Positions 28,366 to 40,616 of a DNA stretch of 64,000 nucleotides are shown here, piece by piece. The position numbers were made by a program, and so were the translations under genes. Under the pieces are notes generated by a model. It searched no databases. It was not told where the DNA came from and saw only the letters and a program-made list of their open reading frames with translations. The number at the start of each line of letters is the position of its first letter. The first letter of the stretch is position 1. Origin of the DNA: Chrysaora quinquecirrha (taxonomy: Eukaryota > Cnidaria > Scyphozoa > Semaeostomeae > Pelagiidae); contig JACTAT010000016.1 in assembly GCA_014526335.1 (NCBI GenBank), positions 6,253,889 through 6,317,888 on the forward strand, in the 5' to 3' direction.

Positions 28366-30544
28366 TTAAGGATCATTACTGATTCCTCATTAGGATCTAA
28401 TGATTACTAATCCTCACTAAGGATTACTAGGATCCTTAATGATCATTAAGGATTAGTAATGATCAGTACTGATTAGTAATGATCCTTAAGGATTAGTACT
28501 GATAGTAAGGATAATCAGGATCAGATAAGGATGAGCTAATGATTACTAAGGATTAGTAATGATCAGTAAGGATTAGTAATGATCAGCTAAGGATCATTGA
28601 CAGCTAGGATCAGTAAGGATTAGCTAAGGATCAGTAAGGATCAGTAAGATTAGTAAAGGATCAGTAATGATTAAGGATCAGTAGTAAGGATCAGTAAGGA
28701 TCAGTAATGATCAGTAAGGATCAGTAAGATTAGTAAGGATCAGTAAGGATCAGTAAGGATCAGTAAGGATCAGTAAGGATCAGTAAGGATCAGATTAAGG
28801 ATCAGTAAGGATCAGTAAGGATCAGTAAGGATCAGTAAGGATCAGTAATGATTAGTTAAGGATCAGTAATGATCAGTAAGGAAGGATCAGTAATGATCAG
28901 TTAAGGATCAGGTAGTAAGGATCAGTAAGGATCAGTAAGGATCAGTAATGATCAGTAAGGATCAGTTAAGATCAGATTAGTGAGGATCAGTAATGATGAG
29001 GATCAGTAATGATTAGTTAAGGATCAGTAATGATTAGGATCAGAGGATCAGTAAGGATTAGTAAGGATCAGTAATGATTAGTGAGGATCAGTAATGATTA
29101 GTTAAGGATCAGTAATGATTAGTGAGGATCAGTAAGGATTAGTTAAGGATCAGTAAGGATCAGTAAGGATTAGGTTAAGGATCAGTAATGATTAGTGAGG
29201 ATTAGGTAAGGATTAGTAAGGATCAGTAAGGATTAGCTAAGGATCAGTAAGGATCAGTAAGGATTAGGTTAGGATCAGTAATGATTAGTGAGGATCAGGT
29301 AATGATTAGTTAAGGATCAGTAATGATTAGGTAAGGATCAGTAAGGATCAGAGGATAAGGATTAGTGAGGATCAGTAAGGATTAGTAAGGATCAGGTAAT
29401 GATTAGTGAGGATCAGTAATGATTAGTGAGGATCAGTAATGATTAGTTAAGGATCAGTAATGATTAGGTGAGGATCAGTAAGGATTAGCTAAGGATCAGT
29501 GAGGATCAGTAAGGATTAGGTTAGGATCAGGTAATGATTAGTGAGGATCAGTAATGATTAGGTGAGGGATCAGTAAGGATCAGTAAGGATCAGTAAGGAT
29601 TAGTAAGGATCAGTAAGGATTAGCTAATGATTAGTAAGGATCAGTAATGATTAGTTAGGATCAGTAAGGATTAGTAAGGATCAGTAATGATTAGTGAGGA
29701 TCAGTAAGGATTAGTAAGGATCAGTAAGGATCAGTAAGGATTAGTCAGGATCAGTAAGGATTAGTAAGGATCAGTAAGGATTAGTGAGGATCAGTAAGGA
29801 TTAGCTAAGGATCAGTAAGGATCAGTAAGGATCAGTAAGGATTAGTAATGATCAGTAAGGATTCGCTCAGGATCAGTAAGGATTAGCTAAGGATCAGCTA
29901 AGGATCAGTAAGGATCAGTAATGATCAGTTAAGGATCAGTAATGATCAGTTAGGATCAGTAAGGATCAGTAAGGATGATTAGTTAAGGATCAGTAATGAT
30001 CAGATTAGTGAGGATCAGTAAGGATTAGCTAAGGATCAGTAATGATCAGTAAGGATCAGTAAGGATAAGGATCAGTGATGATCAGCTAAGGATCAGTAAT
30101 GATTAGTTAAGGATCAGTAAGGATCAGTAAGGATTAGTAAGGATCAGTAAGGATTAGTAAGGATCAGTAAGGATCAGCTAAGGATCAGTGAGGATTAGCT
30201 AAGGAGGAGTAAGGATTAGTGAGGATCAGTAAGGATCAGCTAAGGATCAGTAAGGATCAGCTAAGGATTAGTAATGATCAGTGAGGATCAGTAAGGATTA
30301 GCTAAGGATTAGTTAAGGATTAGCTAAGGATCAGTAAGGATTAGCTAAGGATCAGTAAGGATGAGATAAGGATCAGTAAAGATTAGCTAAGGATCAGTAA
30401 GGATCAGTAATGATCAGCAAGGATCAGGTAATGATTATCTAAGGATTTGTTAAGGATTAGCTAAGGATCAGTAAGGATTAACTATGGATTAGGTATGATT
30501 AGTGAGGTTCAGTAAGGATTAACAATGGATTAGGTATGGTCTGA
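28366..30544. repeat. Decamer satellite, right block, opposite strand (taaggatcag type)
   Basis: The same decamer in reverse complement for about 2.2 kb. The strand switch is at about 28360-28450, where mixed and palindromic units occur (taaggatcattactgat, ggatcattaag). The right block is shorter and has more register slips than the left, so the arms have diverged or the assembly is imperfect. Confidence 0.93.
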
Positions 30545-30689
30545 TTGGAAACATCCTTCCTGCGCAAGTGTGGAATTCCTTTCCCACATCATATTGAATG
30601 GAGGAACCAGTCTATAAATTCAAGCGAGTTTATGCTCTAGGACTCATGTGTTTTAGTGGTAGTCGACAATTATAAGTAAACCGCTAATC
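30545..30689 (+). promoter_or_regulatory. Promoter region of right zinc-finger gene
   Basis: TATAAATT at about 30613-30620, roughly 70 bp before the ATG at 30690; otherwise the mirror of 24937-25079. Confidence 0.5.
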
Positions 30690-31195
30690 ATGAATCAGTA
30701 TAAATGTGATCATTGTGAATTCTCTTCCAAGTTTAAAAGTAATGTTAAGCGACATGAAGAAGAGATGCACGATGAGAGTAGTGAAGAGTCTGACTCAGAT
30801 GATGATGAGATAGAAGCTGAAAGTGACCATGATGATGATGAAACTGTCAACACTGAGGAGGATCTTCCTTTAGGGAATGTATGGCCTTCAATGCGTAGGG
30901 AAGTTGATAAAGATGAAAACATACTGCAAGTTTTCAGACGTAAATTTTATATAATAGAAGTTTTGAAAATGATGCTGTTGTGACTGCAGTCATAGCAACC
31001 ATGCAAAAAGCACAGAAGGAAGATGGTATGGATATGCAAGAGGCCTTAGATTATGCTATTGAGAAAAGAAAATATCTCATCATACGTCAAGCAAAGAATG
31101 ATGAAGAAGAGGAAGCTAGTAATTCTGAGGATGCTGCTGTGAATGAAGTTCAATATGCTAGTACTCGATTATTCCCATACTATGGAAATAACTAG
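30690..31195 (+). pseudogene. C2H2 zinc-finger acidic protein, right copy, one-base frameshift
   Basis: Identical in layout to 24430-24936. One T is missing in the run near 30948 (aaatttta against aaattttta), which shifts the frame after FRRKF. The second half (from about 30980) is open in the other frame to the same end, RLFPYYGNN. It is either a real loss in one arm or a homopolymer sequencing error. Confidence 0.75.
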
Positions 31196-32264
31196 AAATA
31201 GCTAGCTATACCTAAACAATGTTTAGACATTATTGTTCATTAATGTACTGTTAGAAAATAGTGTCGTTTTCATGTGTTGTCATTCTTTGAAAATAAGGTT
31301 GTAAATCAACGGCTACTGTCCATATACGGACAATGAATTGCATAAGCTTAGATAATACTCATAAACCATGGATTAAACCAAAAGCTATTAGAGATATTGC
31401 TATTGCGCATGCGCTATTTAATAAATGTTTATATGACATACATCATTTAAATCTCTATTACTTCTTTGTTCTACATGCTAGGTCCCAGGCCTCTAGCTCT
31501 TACCGTTATTGATATAACTACTGCGCATGCGCAGTTGATGGTTGTTTATATTGTAGATATATATTTTGAATCTCCGTTATGGACTTGTTCTATGTACCAA
31601 TTCCCAAGTCTCAGCTAATAGTCTTATAAAAGTATGCTAATATAAGCTTCAACCAATGAGATAGTAGGCTATTCCTTTTAGATTGTGGAAGACGATTGGG
31701 ATCGTGTGTTCGATTTTATAGATTGATCGATCGAACGTGATGTTTAAATTATTAACCAATCAGATTGCAGGATTTCTCGTTTCTAGAATCTTGTGGAACT
31801 TTCTGGAAACTTCTGGAAAGTTCTAGTTATTCAGATTGTAGGATTATTATGTTATTTCATAAACGATTCGAACGTCGCGTTCGAATTATTATTACGCCAT
31901 CATAATTGATCAATCAGATTCTGGAAAGTTCTCGAAAGTTCTGGAAAGTTCTAACCAATGAGATTGCAGGATTCCTAGGGACGTCATCTGGAACATTCTG
32001 GAAACTTCTAGATTGTTAAATCGGAAACGAGGTTAACGGTTAAGGAACTCTTGAGGTTGGAGAAACTCGTCGCACTATAGCGCGACCTGATGACGCCATT
32101 AATAGTAGGAGCGGCGTGCGCTAGGATCTGGGACTCTTGAAAACGAGGTTGGAGAAACCGGTTAAAACCGTCGCGCTATAGCGCGAGTTATGACGTCACT
32201 GATGACGTCACTGTCTGCAGGACCACCGACACCAGCACTGAGGCCACTCCTTATACAACCTACT
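31196..32264. repeat. Right outer arm and terminus of the foldback element
   Basis: Mirror of 23341-24429: tgcgcatgcgc motifs (about 31405, 31522), polymerase remnant (31675-31710), promoter module, HSE-like runs (about 31790-31830, 31918-32010), CRE-like sites and terminus. The outer 250 bp differ noticeably from the left arm, which argues against a simple assembly hairpin. Confidence 0.75.
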
Positions 32265-32709
32265 GGAAGGCGTGGTCAAGGCAGTCAGTCACAAGACCTG
32301 AAACAAATGATAAGCGAGGCTATTGCTCCCATTCGTAACGATATGGCAAAATTACCAACAAAAGATACTATGGATACTTTACTGGATGATTCAGTCAATA
32401 AACATGATAGAAAAATTGAAGAAAGATTTGAAGAAAAGGTCTCAGAAATTAATTCAAGAATCGCAATCGAATTGGCTTTGGCTGACCACCTGAATAAGAA
32501 ATTTGACGACAACGAACAGTACAGTAGGCGTGTGTCTTCGTTTTGATAACGTGCCCTTACCTGCAAATGACAGTAAGGAAGATTGTGCCAAAAAGATTGG
32601 AGAAATTATGAATGAAATGGATTGTGGATTCATTGATAAAAATCAACTTACAGAAGAAATACATTCATCATGCAGACATAAATTTAAAAAGAGCAAACAT
32701 GAAATATGA
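32265..32709 (+). pseudogene. LINE ORF1-like fragment (coiled-coil protein)
   Basis: A frame running from the end of the foldback element encodes SQDLKQMISEAIAPIRNDM, a charged coiled-coil and LNKKFDDNEQYSRR. The last motif type precedes the RNA-binding domain in ORF1 proteins of non-LTR retrotransposons. The frame then shifts near 32535 and continues to 32709. No RT part follows. The 3' end of the fragment is also found in copy B near 44350. Confidence 0.5.
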
Positions 32710-33815
32710 AATATTACATTTTCTGACTTTATGACGTTTTATGACGTCACATTCTACTTTTAGAATTGAACTTGCCTTTTTAGGTTATTCTTAGCGCCCT
32801 TTAGCTTTGTCCCAAGTTTCATCTAGCTAGCTTTTACCGTTTTCGAGATACTTTGGGGGGTTTCATCTAGCTAGCTTTTACCATTTTCGAGATACCCAAC
32901 CCCCCCCGTCCCACCAGTACTTACCAGTCTAAAAAATCCCAGTGTGAACAGGGCTAAGCAAAACTGGTGTAATAAAAATATGGGAGTGCAAGCAATACTA
33001 ATAATAAAAATAGGATATATCAATATGAAATATGAGTACCAACAGTACAAATGCAAATATCAATTACTGATATATCGGTCATATTATTGATACGCTCCGT
33101 ACCCATATTTTATTTTCTTACGGAAAGGAGGTACCAACAATACGAACATGAAGTTCAACAGTCATGTCACAATATTTCCCTGCTCCGAAGAATGAATTCA
33201 TGCAGCAAGTTACCTTACGCAGAAAATGTATAAAAATAGGTTGCAAAACTTGTTCTATAGTTTTTTGTATAAGTATCATTCACTAAAATTAAATAGGAAA
33301 GCAGACTTACCATGAAGTGGCAATCCTGTAAAAAAAAGGAAAAATAGAATAAGGTTGCTTCTTATGATCCTTGCATTTTAAAATATTAAGAACAATTTAT
33401 TAGAAGACAATCTGTTGCTTATAATATGCAATGTAGCCGTACAAATATTTATTCAAGGCAAAAGTAATCATCAATTATTCAAGGCAAAAGTAATGATCAA
33501 GCTTTGTTGATCAAAAACTCAAAATGGTTTACATTAGAAGCAATAAAAAAATAACAGAATTGCCAACAAGAGCCTAGACTTTAATGCCCGAATCCCGAAT
33601 CAACAGGAAAACTACAATGAAAGAAATCAACAGGAAAATGCTAATAAATAATCTGAAGTGCATTTCTTAAAAAGAGTGAAAAGCGTTATAACTGGCGAGG
33701 TATTGCCCCGTTCAATCCGAAAACGTGTGTGTATCATATATACACCAAATATGCCAAGACTGCATCATGTTCGGCAAGGAATTTCGAATGTAAATATATT
33801 CCCGGACAAACTTCC
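32710..33815. repeat. Segmental duplication copy A, right part
   Basis: Aligns with about 44500-45395 (ttctgactttatgacgtttt and onward). No gene. It ends where a Polinton terminus begins at 33816, while copy B continues uninterrupted (tactgcatgaaacc). Confidence 0.8.
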
Positions 33816-34079
33816 AGTAGGTTGCAAACAGGGTTAACGGCTACCACGGGCATACGACTACCAATGACGTCATCAGTGACGTCATCAGGTTGCGCTATAG
33901 TGCGACGGTTTTTATGAATCTAGTATGTTGATTTCTCATACCACATCATCAGTGACGTCGTCAGGTCGCGCTATAGTGCGACGGGTTTAACAGAAACCGC
34001 TAGCCTTGTTTCCGATTTAAAACCTTTACAATCTAGAAGTTTCCAGAAGTTTCCAGAATGTTCCAGAACGTCCCTAAGA
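33816..34079. mobile_element. Solo Polinton terminus fragment
   Basis: Begins AGTAGGTTGCAAAC, has TGACGTCA twice (about 33865 and 33877), a GCGCTATAG-type palindrome repeated, then HSE-like runs (tagaagtttccagaagtttccagaa, about 34034-34068). It breaks off at about 34079. No partner end is in the window. Confidence 0.75.
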
Positions 34080-34962
34080 CAACAGAGTTTTTGTCATGCA
34101 TAAAAGATTTAAGTCAATAAACAAGAGGATCTGTGATCAAAGATTCAAGACTAATTTCACGCAGCATACTCTAGCAACGGAAGCACATCAGCTCTATTGG
34201 TATGGGATTGGGAAAACTGTTGCAACACAACATATACAACATGTGAGCCGAGACTAAGGAAAAGCAATATTATACAATTATTGTAAATCCGAGCCGTCCG
34301 TTCCTTGGCACAAAGTTCCAATGAAAATGACCTTGGCCAAACTATAGGAATAAAAGACAAGACAAAACAAGAAGTTTAAACAAGAATGAAAGTAGGATGG
34401 TCTGATAGATACAAGAAAATCTATCCTGACAACAAACTTCTCACATTATTTTGATTAAAGGCTATGAACAAATGTATCATTCAAGCAATCAAATATGGAT
34501 GTCAGGCATAAACTCCCAGCAGAGAAGTCACTCATAACAAGAGGTATGTCAAGGAACAAAGGAAAAGAAAATGGTAGGGAAAAAATAAACTGTATCATCA
34601 TACAATTCTTGGGTGGATGCTATTACTACAGACAGTGACTAAATTATATTCCAAACTGGTAAGAGACATTGCCCGTATGACTGATGAAAACAGATGAAAA
34701 ATTAGAGGCACAGAATGGAAAGTCGCCCGCAGCTACGAAGGCAAACGACCAAGAAAAAAAAACACAAAAAAAAGATGGCCAGAAGATATTTGCAACTGCT
34801 GAGATATGATATGATATAACAATTGCTATCCTTTGCATAACACAAACCTGAATTTTAGTGACAAAGAGTTTAATTATATTATGGTTACCCAGATAAGATA
34901 TACCATTTATATATTATGGTTACCCTTCGTTACCCTTGCAAAATCCATATAAAAAGCATATA

Positions 34963-35597
34963 CAGTCATGTGCATAAGTTTAAGACCGCCTGTCATTTTC
35001 TCTATTTCATATGATCAACCTCAAAACTACGCAATAGGTCTAAAAGAAGATAATTCACATCCTTGTACTGAATGTCCATGTAACTTTAAACTTCTATTAA
35101 ACAGAAAAATGTAATTCAGCTAGAGAATTGAATGAATTGGCATGCTAACAGGGTCTTTTGTTTTAATCGAGTTGTTGTAAAAGGGCCTTGGTGACTAATG
35201 TTTATCTTGGTCAAATGTTTATCTTGGTTAAACCCAGGGCTTTTCTGAACGTGATATAAGCGTAAAGAGGTGCAACAAGACATCAGCAACACCCTGCATT
35301 CACAACAACACACATTGCTTGCATGCAGCAAAAATTTGAGCACGCTGAACGTCAGTTAGTGAGGCACTTGCACCTATAATTGCAAACAGTTAATTAAAAG
35401 AAAATACCCCGTGAACATAGAAATTCATGAAAGTTTCTAGCTGCATTACATTGGTTTGCTTCATATAAGTACAAAGCTACATAGAATATCAATGTGGGGA
35501 CGTGAATTGGTTTCGTTTAGACATATTGCATAATTTTGAAGCTGGTCCATTAAGGAAGGAAAAATGACAGGTGGTCTTAAACTTATGCACATGACTG
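34963..35597. mobile_element. Tc1/mariner-like MITE, 635 bp
   Basis: Inverted ends cagtcatgtgcataagttta (right end complementary) flanked by TA on both sides (34961-34962 and 35598-35599). No transposase. Confidence 0.75.
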
Positions 35598-35852
35598 TAG
35601 AATCATGGTTGCCCGTATTGTTACCCGTACGTTCTCAAGTCTATGCTATGCTTGCATTAAGAAAACCTTTTCTCGAACATAACAGCTTCATAATATTAAG
35701 GGTGTAGCTTTAGGGTGTGTCAGTTTTCGATTTTCACTGGACGTATATGCCCCTTGAACATTGAAGAAGGGTTTAAGTGAAAAATCTATATTTTGTAACA
35801 TATTATTGAAAATTCAAACATCCTTTCAAAAATATGTTATACAGACAATTGG

Positions 35853-36118
35853 ACAAAATATATTGGAACGGCCTAAATAGTTTTGCTATTATCTACTGAT
35901 TCCCCTTTCTCCCAAAATATTTCGAGCAAGGCCTACTTTCCGAGGAATATGGCCATTTTCATTGATTTTCTACTTCCATAACTCCGATTCTTCCCCCTTT
36001 TACCCCAAAACAATGTTGGAAGTAGAGAAAGAAAACTTTTGTGAGTAACAACATTGTAACAGGGGAGAAGGGGGAATCAATAGATAAAACTATTTAGGTG
36101 GTTCCAATATATTTTGTT
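35853..36118. mobile_element. Foldback MITE, 266 bp
   Basis: Inverted arms of about 55 bp (acaaaatatattggaac..cctaaatagtttt) with a short spacer. No coding capacity and no clear target duplication. Confidence 0.65.
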
Positions 36119-36763
36119 CAAGATTCTGGCTTTTAAATATCTCCAACTGGACGACTATGACTATCTACGATGCAAAAAAAGCGACAGAAACATCTGGAAG
36201 GACCTTGTGAAATAAACAATAGTGCACCTGCACCTACGGCCACTTGGCTATGGAAAGTGATGATGATGAGCAAAAACAGTCCGGAAATTGGTCGGAAAAT
36301 TCGTTTTATGCCCTTGTATGCTACAAACATACAACAAATTTCTTTAGAAATTTAACTTACCTGCAAAAAATGCTTCTCGTTCTAAAAGAAGGGAAAATAA
36401 ACAGGATTATGTTGTTGCTTATGATATATAAGCTATGCAGAAAGATCAAGAAAAAAGTTGATTGAAGATCACTGTCTTAAAACTAGCAAGCTGACTCTTT
36501 ATCGCAACATCTATACACAAGGTTCAAGTCTTCGCATTATCTTTAATGATGGTTAAATTTCAATTTAAGCAACGTTTATGGCGAAAGAAACTGTTGTAGT
36601 CATGACAAGAAAGTAGGTCCATGTAAAGTTTGAATGGATAGAAGCTTCTTAAATGCTCTGTTACTTTCCTAATAACTAGTCGTCGGTATAAGCATTATGC
36701 TGGATGCCTTCCAGGTCAATGGACGTCAGAGGATGAGTAAAGCTATACTTGTATAACCCTTAA

Positions 36764-39126
36764 CGTGCCGCTCGCCTTAAAAATCTCTGAGGTTTCCTGT
36801 GTAGAAGTCTATCTATCTAGAAATCCCTATGGAATCTGGCTGATCTCCAGGAAATCCCTGCATGTATTTAGCGGTGTTTTCTCGAAGAGAGTTTCTTTCG
36901 AATTCAACCACCGATAAGCAAAGTTGTCTTGATTCATGCAATTTCCCCTCCATCCCTTTCCCTCTATTTATTGTTTGTTGAGTTTATGAGTTTTCGATTA
37001 TTTGATTTTGCAGTCGACAATTCCGGGTGTCGTTACAAAGTGCATGGGCCGAAATTTGCTTTGCAAATCGGAATCGACGACAGTAAATCGGGTTCCTAGC
37101 TAATGCAACAAAGGCTCGTATGCTGACCGGCCAGTTTCTTGAGAATACAAATGTTTCTTTAATTGAAAATTGATAATCTAATATTTTTGAGAGACATCCC
37201 TTCGATAAAAATACATAGCTATATCGGTGTAGATTCAAAACGGGTTCAGAATGGAAGCAAAGAAACAGTCTGACCAGGAAGCAACGGCAGCAGATTGTAG
37301 CGAGACCAAGGTCAAATGGTCTTAAGGAAACATTTACTCGCCTGAAAAGAACTTAAATGCATATTTCAGTCTCAACATTATTAATTGCAAGACGATTAAA
37401 CCTATCAATTTCTGAAAACAAAAACTGATCATCTTTGAGCAAGACAGCTTGATTTTGAAAGCTAAAGTAGAAAAGTTGTGACTGCTTGGACCTGTGGTCG
37501 CGGGCACTTCAATACTCACAGACAAGATTGTTATTTGTTCTATATACATGGCTATAAATAAAGTAATGCCCTTGCATTCCCACAGGTTTTGCGATTTGAC
37601 CATTAAAGTGGGGAAAAACAACGCCAAACTTAGGTAGACTGTGGCAAACAAGCTGGGGTCAAAAAAGAAGAAAGAAATCAAGTTACAACAAAGAGAAAAA
37701 TGCTAAGAAATAAGAAAGAACAAAATTACAATAAAAAACTTGAATGTTAAGAGGTGGTTTTTCTGACTATACATGTATGGCTTCATTAATTTTGAGTTGG
37801 CAGGATGTGCAGTGATGTAATGCTTCACTTGATTGAATGCATGCTTGCATGCTCGATTGAACGTTTAATTTCAGAACGCTTTTGTTTTAGAAAAAAAGAC
37901 ATTGAGTTTAACTGCTACGTGCATTGTTTCATTTGTTTGTGTTTAAATTAGTTTTAGTTGATTTATTCGCTTAGATATTCAGTATTGGGTAAAGCCTTAT
38001 CATGGAAGGTTCTTGAATTTATAAAGTTCATAACAATGTAGATTCTACAATTTTAAAAAGTATAAAGCAACCAAGAAAGCAGGCAATAGAGCACGAAGAA
38101 GATGTTTAAAGCTAATATCTACTGTGAAGACGTAGCTAAGGATTAAAAAGATAACAGAAGTAGCAAAAATTTATTAGATGAAACACTGAGGATGGTTATA
38201 AGAGATTTGACAAAATTATTTAGATTATATACTAGCGAGCACAGGGAAAGCATAAACAGAAAAGGAATTCACCACAAAGAGGTTGGGTATGAGGTGCCCT
38301 AGGTCGAACCGAAATTACTTGGACATACTGTTCTTGAAGAGGAAATCCTAAGCTAGACTTGTGACCAGCTGCGTAAGGAGACGATGAAAGAATCCACATT
38401 CCAGCATACACATCGCTTGCTCGAGACGGAAAGGAAGAAAAAGGAGAAAAAACATACCAGGAAAGAAAAAATAAAATTGGATAAAGAATGTTTGACGAAT
38501 CAAAAAGAACCAGCAAAAACAAGTAAATAAACTTGATAAAGAATACAACTTATTATAAACGGCTAAACATGTTTCGATTGGTTATCAATCTTCAGTTGCA
38601 ATTACACGTTAAGATGTGATGATGATACCTTTTGCATAATTTAGTTGTTGAGAGGATGTGTTCTTATTTTTGATCGTCGTCATTCCTTGCATAATAATAT
38701 CAATTTAATGTCGATAAAAAACTTGCGTTTTTAGACGTTTTAACTGACAGCAGTAACCTTAACACTCTCAGTATTTCCTTCAACCGCAAGAAAGGGTATA
38801 CTGGTTTACTCACCAATATTTTTTAGTTTATGCTCTTATTCTTACAAGATCCCTTTCATTCGTGCGTTAGGAGATAGAGCATATAAGAAAAACATAATTT
38901 GGCAAAATTTATTTCAAAAATGTAATTGCAATTGAACATGACTGATGACAGATGAAACACGTTGTTCTGATTGAAAATGTTTATAATAATGAATAAAAAT
39001 AAATAATAAAAATATATAGTAAAAATGCTTCGCTGACTAAAAAAGTTGTCTTCTTTATCAAGTTTATCTCAACGGTTTTTTCATTCTTTTTTTCATCCAC
39101 TTAGTACAACACCTAGTTGGCCAACC
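36764..39126. repeat. Segmental duplication copy B, left part
   Basis: Paralogue of 1-1629, longer through inserted blocks near 37812-38045 and the larger MITE at 38526-39069. No gene. Confidence 0.75.
38526..39069. mobile_element. TIR element, 544 bp (full form of the one at 1439)
   Basis: Ends ataaacttgataaagaa and complement; the interior is non-coding. Copy A keeps only 118 bp between the same ends. Confidence 0.6.
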
Positions 39127-40616
39127 CATAGTCAATAGAAGTGAGGACTGGTCTGGAAGCCTGTTGTCCTAACTTCTTTTGTTCTATTGAATTCGGCCGC
39201 ACAACTTGAACGCGCAAATTATTTCGGTTATGTGTTCGAGAATCGACTGCAGAAGACACCAGGAAAGATCAGGAACGACGAGAAATGTTCAGTTTATTAT
39301 TCAAATTCGTGGATGAAGATAATTGCAACATCACGTATGATGTGCAGTTCAGCTCGGCTGCGGATATAAGCTAATTTCTCCTGAGTGGGATCGTTCTTCT
39401 GTACTAAAGACGTCTCTCCCAATACAAAGAAATAAGAATCAGAGCAAAATTTCTGCCAGGAGAGTTCCGCTATTTCTTTTTAAGCAGGAAAATAGTCAGT
39501 GTTACTAGCTCTATTTTAGCTACAATTGATAACTTGAATCAAAGAAAGCAGCAAGGCCATTCCAAAACTAAAATTAGATTTTATAGAGGAAAATTCATTC
39601 GGTTCTGAATGTTCGCATATCGTTTAGTCGTTCCTATTTTTCGCCCGCTTTTCTCTTTGAGAAAGCCCTCTACCCGAATCTATCACTACACCTTTCAAAA
39701 ACTCAGCAAAACTTATTAAAAAATCTTCAGAGCTTCCTCCAGGCGAAAAATCATAGAATTCGAAGACTCTTCATCGGAAGAAAACACAGCTAGGGGGGAG
39801 AAGGGGGAGAAAAAATTGCTCTCAATTGACAGAGAAAAGGATAACTACTGGCTGAAATTCCGCATGTTAGTTTTTCCTACATCGAGAAAAACTTAACTTG
39901 CGTGATGTCTCAAACGAGGGAAATTTTACTCTTCGAAAAGATGTACGCGATTCAAGGGAGTGAACAGCCCCTGGGTGGAGCTAAAAGTTTGAGGCTCAAC
40001 TCAAACGCCTCAGATTCTTCTCACAGAATCTTCCGATTTCTGTAATCTCTACTCTTTCGGCTTCACGCAGGAAAGAAAAAGTTTTCCGGCTGAAAATATT
40101 CAATCGGTAGAAATCCCTAGAAATCCTTTAACGAGAAAGTGACGTCCTCCGATGCGAACACCTTCTGGAAATATTAGCGAAATTCTCCCAATCAGAAATA
40201 AATTACTTAGGTCTATTTTCTTCCAAAACAAGATTTATTTCCACATTTCTCTGTACGAAAAATAACAGTGAATTTGGAAAGACAATTTTTAAATGTTCAC
40301 ATTTTCAGGATATTCGAGAGAAATGAAATTGCTCATTACTAGTCACCGCGCGCTTTCCCAAAAGCCAGCAATCTAAACCATCATGTTTTAAGTTTATGCA
40401 CAGTCAATAAACTGAAGCAAAGTTGAATGGACATAATATTTAAATGAAAAACGCCAAATTTCGCAGAGAAATCAAGGATAGTACAGTACATATCGCAAAC
40501 ATACAAACAACGCACTCGCGTCCCGTCCCCTCAGTTGGGTCACGTGGCTCGTTAAAATCGAGACAAAGAGTTAAGACAATAGGCTTCCAGACAAGTCCTC
40601 CCTTCTATTGACTATG
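39127..40616. mobile_element. 1.49-kb TIR DNA transposon, non-autonomous
   Basis: Ends CATAGTCAATAGAAG...and complement, about 47 bp of inverted repeat with few mismatches. GCCAACC follows on the right (40617-40623) and precedes on the left; copy A has the single site (about 1603-1609). The 7-bp (or 8-bp, GGCCAACC) duplication and the CA start fit P-like or hAT-like families. No transposase frame. Confidence 0.75.

Larger units (their letters stand above)
23341..32264. mobile_element. 8.9-kb foldback element with Polinton termini
   Basis: Both ends are Polinton-type (AGTAGGTTGT...ACAACCTACT) followed by the same CRE-like, GCGCTATAGCGC, HSE-like and promoter modules. The two halves are inverted copies: a terminal module, a remnant of the polymerase gene, a C2H2 zinc-finger gene facing outwards and a decamer satellite. 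No capsid, integrase or polymerase gene is present, so it is non-autonomous. No 6-bp duplication is found (ACGTTG left, GGAAGG right), and the DNA to the right does not continue the copy B sequence, so a recombination or deletion took part in its formation. Confidence 0.8.
34080..36763. other. Unique non-coding stretch with two small TIR elements
   Basis: Apart from the elements at 34963-35597 and 35853-36118, I see no gene. Open frames are short and without motifs. It should correspond to DNA that lies left of the window in copy A. Confidence 0.4.

Noticed and set aside
25080..30544. CRISPR array
   Set aside because: Ten-bp units without spacers in a eukaryotic transposon; it is a satellite.
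23341..32264. The palindrome is only an assembly or sequencing hairpin
   Set aside because: The outer 250 bp, the E-box, the zinc-finger frames and the satellite blocks differ between the arms, and only the left block has the 487-bp higher-order repeat. A read hairpin would give equal arms. Long-read proof is still wanted.
36518..36535. tRNA gene suggested by ggttcaagtc
   Set aside because: No matching acceptor, D or anticodon stems around it.
39190..39205. Adaptor contamination (gaattcggccgc)
   Set aside because: It differs from the usual EcoRI-NotI linker and lies within an element with proper ends.
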